Assembly: GCF_019754935.1 (NCBI RefSeq)
Contig: NZ_JAGSOA010000003.1
Coordinates: 1-64,000 of the forward strand
Source: Corynebacterium parakroppenstedtii
Lineage (GTDB): Bacteria > Actinomycetota > Actinomycetes > Mycobacteriales > Mycobacteriaceae
Reading direction: 5' to 3'
DNA: 64,000 nucleotides
The notes under the pieces were generated by a model. It was given only the letters and a program-made list of their open reading frames with translations. It ran no database searches and was not told the DNA's origin. Positions 26,043 to 33,317 of the stretch are shown here, one piece after another. A program made the translations under genes and the position numbers. Position 1 is the stretch's first letter, and every line of letters begins with the position of its first letter.

Positions 26043-27320
26043 ATGGAGTATAAGTACACTGACCGCGATTCGTACGGCGAATTCTCACCGTCAACTCTCA
26101 TTGACCGGCTGGAGTCAGCCGGTGTCCTTCCCCATGAGCTCGCGAATGTTTTCACCCAGGCATCCAACGCTGTGCTGAACGTGTCGGATGATGCCCGCTC
26201 CAACGTCGAGCAGGCGCTAAGCACGTTGGCGAATGAGGCCGAAAGCGGCCAAAAGGTGAAAGACACGTTGAGGGCAAACCTTGAAACAGCGCTGGAAGAA
26301 CCCGATCCGCTTAAGAAGGTGGCGGATTTCAAGACGGCCGCGGACGAACTGGTTGACGGTCTTGAGAACCAGCTTAAGGATCTGGGCCTCGGCGACGTGT
26401 CTTCTCTTGATGATGTCCGGTCATCTGTAAGGGATTTTGCTGAAGCACTCGACACGCTCAATGCTTCAGCACCAATCGCAAAGATTGTTGAGAACCTTCC
26501 CGGCGGCGCTCTCCCCGGCCACGTTCTTGAGGCCCTGGCTGGGCTGCGTCAAGATGAGCTGGACGAAATCCGTCAGCATGTCGACGCGATCACTGACCGG
26601 GGCGCCCGAGTCATCGCTGACCTGGCTTCCATTGGTGCCGATGAGGCCGTCCGCCATGCCGCCCGCGCTAATAAGACGCTGACTCCCCTGCTGGCTATTG
26701 CGCTAGCTATCGGTGCCGTTGTCGGCCAAGGCGCCGAAGCGGTCAAAGCTATCGCAGATGTGGGCGCTGCACTCAAAGCGGCTATCGTTAAAGGCTTCTT
26801 AACTGCAGGCAAGGGGCTTCTTGCCGCTCCAGTCATCGCCCAGGTCAAGTCGGCGAAGGCATTACCATTCGCCGTTGTTGCACTCCAGATGTTCAACCAC
26901 CACGAAATCCGGATGGCCCTGCTCAATGTCTTCAACGACTTGATCATTAACACTGTCACCGCATTCAACACCTCGGTGGTGGTCAAAGCTATCCGCGCCG
27001 CTGTGGATATGCTGGTCTTGTCCACCCCGATCCGTATCGCGGTTCGCGGCAACAACATCATGTTGATCCTGAATGCTCTCAATATTGGCCGCATCCTGTT
27101 CAACATTTTCTTGCTGACACGTATCCCCCAGATCGGTCATCTGCCGATCCGCGGATTGGGCCTGCGTGGCGTGGAAACCCTGTTTGCGGGCGCCTACACC
27201 ACATGGCGCCTACTCAAAACGATCCTCACCCCGCTTGCTTTCAAGCCAGGGGTGCTTCTGGGAGACGCTGTGGCCTTGGCCCTCGTCGCCTACCTTGTTG
27301 TCGGCGCTCTCACTGTTTAA
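26043..27320 (+). CDS. coiled-coil plus membrane protein of unknown function in the tail module
   Basis: This 425-residue protein starts two bases after the previous stop, behind a G5 tract. Residues 1-210 are charged and helical (LESAGVLPHELANVFTQASN; repeated LANEAESGQ- and LETALEEPDP-type segments). From about 215 the protein becomes strongly hydrophobic: LTPLLAIALAIGAVVGQGAE, LPFAVVALQMF, NALNIGRILFNIFLLTRI and LGDAVALALVAYLVVGAL, roughly six or seven segments. No known tail protein has this layout. It shares the hydrophobic character of the giant protein that follows. Confidence 0.7.
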   Translation: MEYKYTDRDSYGEFSPSTLIDRLESAGVLPHELANVFTQASNAVLNVSDDARSNVEQALSTLANEAESGQKVKDTLRANLETALEEPDPLKKVADFKTAADELVDGLENQLKDLGLGDVSSLDDVRSSVRDFAEALDTLNASAPIAKIVENLPGGALPGHVLEALAGLRQDELDEIRQHVDAITDRGARVIADLASIGADEAVRHAARANKTLTPLLAIALAIGAVVGQGAEAVKAIADVGAALKAAIVKGFLTAGKGLLAAPVIAQVKSAKALPFAVVALQMFNHHEIRMALLNVFNDLIINTVTAFNTSVVVKAIRAAVDMLVLSTPIRIAVRGNNIMLILNALNIGRILFNIFLLTRIPQIGHLPIRGLGLRGVETLFAGAYTTWRLLKTILTPLAFKPGVLLGDAVALALVAYLVVGALTV

Positions 27321-27419
27321 TTGTGAGTCTGCCCTCGGGGGCCAGGGTACATGCCCTCGCCCCCTTCTTTTTATGCCTTATACTGGGGATATAGTGACGC
27401 GTTGCTTTCGGGGGGAAAC

Positions 27420-30400
27420 ATGCGTAATCGAAAAAATCTTGTTCATGGCGCGCCGGATGTGCATGCCGGGGGTGGCGCGTGGATTGGGCACGCTGTTTCT
27501 AATCCGTTTGCTGTCCCCCTGTCGGCGAGGGAGCCGATTCGTCGACTACCTGGTGTTGGGCTTACCCCGGCCGGCTATGTGTCAGCCGATGGTGTCAAGG
27601 TAGATACATCGCTGGCCTCAGAGGAGACGAAATCCTGGTCGGGTCTATCGATGAATACTGTCTCGTCGCCGGATGGTGTCACGTTGTCGGTGTCGTTTAT
27701 GGAGCTGGGCAATTCGGCGGTGATGCGTCTCACGCACGCCGATGGGTCGGTGAAAGAGCTGTTCGATTCGTCGCGTGTTCGTGTTGAGGAGCGTCTGGAT
27801 GAGCCCCTTCCTTATCGTTGTTTAAACTTCGATCTCCTGTCAGCAGATGGGCAACGTACTCGACTGTTCGTTCCCCGCGCGGTGGTTACTGATATTGATT
27901 CGCAGTCGTTTAACCGCTCTGAGTTAGCCGCGTGCGTGCTCACTTTGTCGTGTACGCCGGATAGTAATGGTGTGTGTTTATACAGGTTGGTGGATCGCCA
28001 ACCTCAGAAGCCAACTCCGCGTGACCCTGATGGACCAGATTTTGCTTTCGTTGGCCAAATACGCGAGTGGATAGATTACATCACTGGTGATGGGAAGCTT
28101 GCGAATCTTGGTGCTGTCCGGGCTTCACTATCAACGGCGCTCAGTATTATTTCCCGTATTTCTGAGCGGTCATTGGTCGATACCATCGATCAGCTGATTA
28201 ATCGTGTCGAGCACACGGTCGCGGATATGACCGACTCTGAGCTTCTCCGCCTTATTGCTGATTGGGCTCCGCGGGATCTGATCACAGGCGCCAATCTGGA
28301 TAATTTCAGGGCAGCTTTCGATAACGCCATGTCGTGGCTGCGGAGACGCACAAAGTCTATTGCCCATGCGATTAAGAAGATTGCGACTTTGTGGTCGAGT
28401 GTTGGCATTGGTGGGCTCATCGCAGGTTTGTCGAACGGTGATGTGCAAAGGGCGATCGGTGACTTCATAGCGACTATTGGAGCCAATTGGCAAGAGTGGC
28501 TCAAGGCCGTGATGGATGGCGATGTTGACCACATTATTGATAATGCGATTGCGTCTGTGAACGTCCCTGCTCTCGGTGACGCGCTGGCGAATCTTGCGGA
28601 GTCTGTGGGCCTGGGCCAGTGGTCGGGCCCGATCCGGGCGTGGGCTGGATGGCTTGGTCAAGCGTCGGCAGGGTGGGGCACGGTGGTCGGAGACTGGCTG
28701 CGTAGTTTTCTCAACAATCAGAGTGTCTCTGATTTAAACCAGTGGTTGGGTGATGCAGTTCAGCGGTGGAATGAGATCGCGGGCGATTTTGTTAATCGCA
28801 TGGCATCAGGTGAATTATTGGCGGACTTGGCGCGTACCGGCGGTGATTTGTATCGGGCTGCCCAAAAACTGTGGGATAGCGCTGCCAGTATTGTCCGCGA
28901 GAATTGGGGGGCGTTTAACCCCGCTAATCTGGTTAAGGCGTATAACGCGTTCGTCGGCGCTTTTGATGCAGCACAGTACGGTGATATTGCTAACCGTTTT
29001 CTTACTGACTGGACTAATCCTCCGGCGTTATCGAATGACTGGGCTTTATTGTCAGCTGCTCTAGCCGGTGACTTTACTCGCGGATCGGTGGCTGCTCTTG
29101 ATGCGTTAAATCTCGCCCAGGTGTGGCCACAGCTGACAGCGGCCTGGGATCAGTTCTTACAGGGGGCCAACGCGGCGCTATCTGAATTGACCGCGCAAGA
29201 TTGGTTGCTGGCGTCAATCATGTTGCTCGGCCCGCTTATCACGCTGGCAGCTGGTTTTGCGTTAACGATCGCGTTGTTTGTCTTTGGGCAGCCACTTTTT
29301 GCCATACCTGTGGGATTGTCAACGCTGGGCCTGGTTATCGGCATGTGGCTTGTTGTTACCCAGTTTGTCGGTTTCAGCCTCGGCGGGGCGTTGTTGCCGT
29401 GGGCCGCGGATCTGATCGTGATTTCCCTCTTGACGGGCCATCCGTTGGCGGCGTTGTTCATTTTTTGGTCTGTGCTTAACGGGGCACGGTTTATTATTTT
29501 GGATTTTCCGTTGCTGGTGATTGCGGGGGCAGCACCGGTCACGATTAAGGCTGCTGTCCTGTTTTTAGCGTCTGCCTGGGTTATCGCACACGTAGCAGCA
29601 TTGGTGGCCGTGACGTTGCTGGTGGTCGTTAAAGCCCGTGTGTTCTTGCGGCTGACTCAACCATTTCGAATGACTGGCCTAGAGCGGGCCGTGATTGCGA
29701 CGACGGTTGCTGTGATCACGTTTGTGATTGTGGCGCTGTTTTCGTCCACAGTGTTGGGGCTTATTGTTCTTCTTGCTGCACGGAACTTAACGATCACTGG
29801 GCGATCTGCTCTGATTAACATTCTTCGAGCTGTCACTATTGGCGGCGTTGTGCTCCCTGTTGTTGCGGCGGGGGTCATGCTGTCGCTAGTGCGTTTGCTG
29901 CGTTTTCAGCTGGCGATGATTCCTCCTGTGTCTATTGCGCTGGTCATTGTTCTTCCTCTTGCCCAGGCTCTGTTTTTCCATCGGCGTATAACGCGACTTC
30001 TCACAGCCTCAGAATTGGGAGCATTGGGGAGTGTCCTAGTGCCCCTGTTGAATTTTATTGTCTCGGTTTTCGGTTTAGCTATCACCACTGTGCGGGCACT
30101 TATCCCCGCTCTTTTCTCTGGTACGACCGCCCTTATCACAGGCTTGGCGGCTATTCCTGCATCAATTGCATTCTATGCGTCGTCGGTGACGTGGGTGCTC
30201 TCCCAAATTGCATCGTTTACTCTATTGAGGCGGGATATTAGGCCAGTTGTGCTTGTTATTGGCAGCGTGATGGCTCTATCGGCTCTCGCTGCGGCGGCGG
30301 GGCTGGTTGCTTCTGCCCCACTGTTGGCCCCACCACTGACGGTGATCGTCGTTGGTGGAGCTGTTGCTCTGGGTGTCGTCGGCGCTATTATCGCATGTTT

Positions 30401-32480
30401 TACGGCAGGACAGTTGTCTTTGTTCGTGACAGGTCTCCGTGGAGCGGCACAGCTACTACTGCGACTGGTGGTGGCATCCACCGTGGTGTCCGGCCTGTTT
30501 TTCATGTCGTCTGGGGTACTAGCAGGAATAGGACCGTTTATCTCGGCCCTGATTCTACGAGGTGTACGTGTCGCACGCTCGGCGGTATCAGTGGGGCTAA
30601 TCCCTATCGTCGCTAAGATGTACCGCTTGGCTGCCCCACCTCGGTGGATTATCGATGCCAGCATTGCAGCCGCCGGGGCGGTGGTGTTTGGACTTGGGGA
30701 ACTGGGTGCTCCGCTTCTTCATTGGCCCTTCCGTGGCCCGACCTACCGGTTCTGGGTTCCGCTTATTCTGGGTTTTTGGCTGGTGGTGTGGAATTATCTG
30801 GCCACCGGCTACTACGCTCTATGGCTGACTTACCTAATAGCGTTGTTCTTGTCAGCATATGGCGGCTGGGTCGCCTGGCTTATAATGGGTGGAGTCACTA
30901 CCCCTGCTTCCGCCCCTCAATACGCGTGGGCCACAAACTTCACGATCGCGTGGGGGTTGACCTTAGTTATTTGTCTTGTTGGGGCGGCATTGCTGATTCC
31001 GGGCCGCTGGTTCCGGTATATCGTCACTGCCTTAGCGATCCCCTGGCTATTGCTCGACGCGGTTGGCCTAGACACTGTCACAACTATCGCCTCCGCCCTT
31101 GCCGGCCTCATCATGGCGCTACGAACAGCTGCTGGTGTGCTCTTTACTCCCCTCCGGGCTGTTCTTGCTGGAATTGCCGCCGCTAGCCTCGTTGCCGGGG
31201 CTCGCCTGCTGGGGTGGGGAGTTGTCATTCTCGCCGCCGATCTCTTCACCCCTATAGCTATTGCTTTAGGCGTGAATCACCGGTTCCTCATGGCCGCCAT
31301 CATCACGTTGGCCTGGATCGGCATCCAGCTAGCCACACTCCCCAGGTTTATTGTCGCAGCAGCTCTGTCAGCAATAACCGGGATCAGCGGTGCCTTTATC
31401 ACCGGTCGAGTCTTGCGCATACTCGCTGCCGACATGGCCGCACTCACTGGAGCGATCCCCTGGCTGCGGTCACAGAAACTCGCCCAAATGGGTGTTGTTT
31501 CCCTCGCTGTTATCCCGGTCGTCCTCTTTGTCGGCATCCCGCTTACGATGGTGACTCGGCGATTAACTGCCCCTGTGCGTGTACTTATTGCTATTGCTTT
31601 CACCGCAACAGTGGCCACCTTCGCTGTGGCCGCCGCCACGATTGTGCCTGGAGTCGGAGGGGCGCTCACAGCTGTTGTTGCCCTAGCCATTTTCGTCACG
31701 GTCCTTGCCCAACACCCAAGAGTTCTTCTCTCCCCACTGGCAGGACTTATCGCTTTATCCGCCGGTCTAGCAGTCGTGGCCGCCGTACTATTTTATCTTT
31801 CTGGCCAGCCACTTCGAGCGGCCCGCCGTGTGACGATCGCGCTGCGGGCACTCATTACCCTACTAGGTGCGCCCATGATTATTTGGGGGGTGCTTATTGT
31901 TGCTGCAGCCGGGGTGATTATTGCAGTCACGTCGGTTATCAGCACAGGCCGCGTGGTGGATGTGCTGGTGTCTTTAGCGGTGTTGTCTGTTGTCGTGGCC
32001 GTAATGGGGCTAGTTGTTGTCACGCTGCTTTTGACTGTTTTTAACCGTGCCAGTGGCCTGACTATTGCGGGAATAGTTACCGTGACAGTGCTGACGGTGG
32101 TGGGGCTTATTATCGTGTTCAGCCTGATCCCACTGTATGTTCGAATAGTGAACACTATATCGTTCCCGCTGGTTGGCATCCCGATGGATATTTTCAATAT
32201 TCTGACCAGACATTCCCTGTTGGGGAGAATGTCTCGCCTGTGGGTTCTGGTTCATGTGCTCGCTATCGGTGCGATATCTCTCGGTCTTGTGGCCTTGGTT
32301 GTGGTGTTGGGCATCGCCGGAACGATCACAGGGTTTGCTTCCACGGCTGGTATCGCCACGGTCATCGTGCTGGTCTACCTCTACGTTTTTATCCCCATCG
32401 TCGCTGTCATTATTTTCGCGGCGGCATCCGCCGCGGTTGCGTATGGATGGTGGTGGTGGGTGACCTTCGGCCCGAAGTAG
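27420..32480 (+). CDS. giant tail-tube/multi-spanning membrane fusion protein
   Basis: From the ATG at 27420 (G6 tract upstream) the product is 1686 residues. Residues 1-205 are a second tail-tube domain, paralogous to the major tail protein: NLVHGAPDVHAGGGAWIGHA, PAGYVSADGV, and later FVPRAVVTDIDSQSFNRSEL and LYRLVDRQ. Residues 205-585 are Trp-rich amphipathic helices (WLGQASAGWGTVVGDWLRSF). From about 590 to the end the sequence is almost uninterrupted hydrophobic segments of 20-30 residues, at least about 30, separated by short basic turns such as VVVKARVFLR and TMVTRRLTAP, ending GWWWWVTFGPK. It lies between the tail tube and chaperone genes. I know of no described phage protein with this architecture. 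The frame is intact over 5 kb, which argues for function. Confidence 0.85.
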   Translation: MRNRKNLVHGAPDVHAGGGAWIGHAVSNPFAVPLSAREPIRRLPGVGLTPAGYVSADGVKVDTSLASEETKSWSGLSMNTVSSPDGVTLSVSFMELGNSAVMRLTHADGSVKELFDSSRVRVEERLDEPLPYRCLNFDLLSADGQRTRLFVPRAVVTDIDSQSFNRSELAACVLTLSCTPDSNGVCLYRLVDRQPQKPTPRDPDGPDFAFVGQIREWIDYITGDGKLANLGAVRASLSTALSIISRISERSLVDTIDQLINRVEHTVADMTDSELLRLIADWAPRDLITGANLDNFRAAFDNAMSWLRRRTKSIAHAIKKIATLWSSVGIGGLIAGLSNGDVQRAIGDFIATIGANWQEWLKAVMDGDVDHIIDNAIASVNVPALGDALANLAESVGLGQWSGPIRAWAGWLGQASAGWGTVVGDWLRSFLNNQSVSDLNQWLGDAVQRWNEIAGDFVNRMASGELLADLARTGGDLYRAAQKLWDSAASIVRENWGAFNPANLVKAYNAFVGAFDAAQYGDIANRFLTDWTNPPALSNDWALLSAALAGDFTRGSVAALDALNLAQVWPQLTAAWDQFLQGANAALSELTAQDWLLASIMLLGPLITLAAGFALTIALFVFGQPLFAIPVGLSTLGLVIGMWLVVTQFVGFSLGGALLPWAADLIVISLLTGHPLAALFIFWSVLNGARFIILDFPLLVIAGAAPVTIKAAVLFLASAWVIAHVAALVAVTLLVVVKARVFLRLTQPFRMTGLERAVIATTVAVITFVIVALFSSTVLGLIVLLAARNLTITGRSALINILRAVTIGGVVLPVVAAGVMLSLVRLLRFQLAMIPPVSIALVIVLPLAQALFFHRRITRLLTASELGALGSVLVPLLNFIVSVFGLAITTVRALIPALFSGTTALITGLAAIPASIAFYASSVTWVLSQIASFTLLRRDIRPVVLVIGSVMALSALAAAAGLVASAPLLAPPLTVIVVGGAVALGVVGAIIACFTAGQLSLFVTGLRGAAQLLLRLVVASTVVSGLFFMSSGVLAGIGPFISALILRGVRVARSAVSVGLIPIVAKMYRLAAPPRWIIDASIAAAGAVVFGLGELGAPLLHWPFRGPTYRFWVPLILGFWLVVWNYLATGYYALWLTYLIALFLSAYGGWVAWLIMGGVTTPASAPQYAWATNFTIAWGLTLVICLVGAALLIPGRWFRYIVTALAIPWLLLDAVGLDTVTTIASALAGLIMALRTAAGVLFTPLRAVLAGIAAASLVAGARLLGWGVVILAADLFTPIAIALGVNHRFLMAAIITLAWIGIQLATLPRFIVAAALSAITGISGAFITGRVLRILAADMAALTGAIPWLRSQKLAQMGVVSLAVIPVVLFVGIPLTMVTRRLTAPVRVLIAIAFTATVATFAVAAATIVPGVGGALTAVVALAIFVTVLAQHPRVLLSPLAGLIALSAGLAVVAAVLFYLSGQPLRAARRVTIALRALITLLGAPMIIWGVLIVAAAGVIIAVTSVISTGRVVDVLVSLAVLSVVVAVMGLVVVTLLLTVFNRASGLTIAGIVTVTVLTVVGLIIVFSLIPLYVRIVNTISFPLVGIPMDIFNILTRHSLLGRMSRLWVLVHVLAIGAISLGLVALVVVLGIAGTITGFASTAGIATVIVLVYLYVFIPIVAVIIFAAASAAVAYGWWWWVTFGPK

Positions 32481-32482
32481 TC

Positions 32483-32503
32483 GAACGTATGTACTGCTAT
32501 GAT
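32483..32503 (+). promoter_or_regulatory. promoter-like element before the tail chaperones
   Basis: GAACGTATGT recurs here exactly as at 20695, followed by a TATGAT -10-like hexamer at 32498-32503. The 120-bp spacer to the next ATG holds no gene. Confidence 0.3.
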
Positions 32504-32600
32504 GTCAGTAGACCTAATGGCGTTTCATCAGGAAACTACCTGTATCTGCCTGTTAGGTAAAAGATAGAACTCGCATTCGACATAGGGGGGAAGGTCGCAT

Positions 32601-32894
32601 ATGGCCGCCAAGAAGACAACGAAAAAGTTAGACCAGGCTCACGATGACTGGTTTGATTACACCACCCACAGCGGAGAATCGATCAGCCTGCCACCCATCG
32701 GCTCGGTCATTACCGCTGGGGATCGTCGCCGGGCGAAACGCGATGGTGTGGACGATGAAGAGTTTTCATGGATCATGCTGGAACGGGCAGCTGACAAGGC
32801 TGCCGAGGGAACTCTGGACATTATTGACGCCATGCAGATGGACGAGTTCAACACGTTTATGAAGGCGTGGAGTGACGGGGGCGACAAAAGCTAG
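32601..32894 (+). CDS. tail assembly chaperone, short form (gpG-like)
   Basis: This 97-residue acidic protein sits directly before the tape measure region, the invariant place of the tail chaperone gene. RBS is a G6 tract. It ends WSDGGDKS in the zero frame; a GGGGGCGA slip site lies at the codons for GG-D. Slipping would fuse it to the next frame, giving the long G-T form. Both forms normally bind the tape measure protein during tail assembly and are absent from the virion. Confidence 0.85.
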   Translation: MAAKKTTKKLDQAHDDWFDYTTHSGESISLPPIGSVITAGDRRRAKRDGVDDEEFSWIMLERAADKAAEGTLDIIDAMQMDEFNTFMKAWSDGGDKS

Positions 32895-33315
32895 CCTGTC
32901 AGAGATTATTTCCCTGATCGACGCTATGGATAGGGACCCGAATTTTTCTATGGCAGTCGAGCGGGAATTGATCGAAGTCGGCGTGCGATGGCGGTGGGTC
33001 AATGATGGTAGTGACCGGCTGTCGTGGGATGACGTGATCGCTTTGATCGCTACTGCGGGCCCTGATTCGGCTATCGTGCGTGATGCTCGCAAGGATGAGT
33101 GGGAGTGGGGTTTAACCAACCAGTTGCTTGCGTTTATTGCGGATCAGCTGAAGATGAGCGCCTGGGATGGTAAGGGTGCACGGCCGAAACCGATTCCTCG
33201 ACCTGGGGTGGATGGTAAGGAAATGGAGACGGCTGGTGTGAAACCGGAGGGCTTGTCGAAAGCTGAGATGGACGAGTGGCTGGGCGATGATTGGTCTGGC
33301 GTTAACGGGGGCTAA
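32872..33315 (+). CDS. tail assembly chaperone, frameshift extension (gpT-like)
   Basis: The 147-residue frame overlaps the short chaperone by 23 bases and lies two bases back relative to it. It could start at its own GTG at 32872, but by analogy with siphovirus G/G-T genes it is more likely made as a C-terminal extension by -2 slippage on GGGGGCGA. The segment WEWGLTNQLLAFIADQLKMS and the C-terminal MDEWLGDDW are typical of this extension. The tape measure gene follows three bases later. Confidence 0.8.
   Translation: MTGATKASLSEIISLIDAMDRDPNFSMAVERELIEVGVRWRWVNDGSDRLSWDDVIALIATAGPDSAIVRDARKDEWEWGLTNQLLAFIADQLKMSAWDGKGARPKPIPRPGVDGKEMETAGVKPEGLSKAEMDEWLGDDWSGVNGG
32877..32884 (+). promoter_or_regulatory. 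candidate -2 ribosomal frameshift site GGGGGCGA
   Basis: In the zero frame the codons are GAC GGG GGC GAC. A tRNA-Gly on GGC can re-pair two bases back on GGG; decoding then continues GCG ACA AAA GCT AGC in the second chaperone frame. This is the heptamer-type site described for the -2 frameshift of Mu-like tail chaperones. Confidence 0.6.
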
Positions 33316-33317
33316 AA

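Noticed and set aside
27351-27419. Earlier ATG giving 23 extra residues on the giant protein
   Set aside because: The G6 ribosome site lies directly before the ATG at 27420, where the tube-domain homology also begins.
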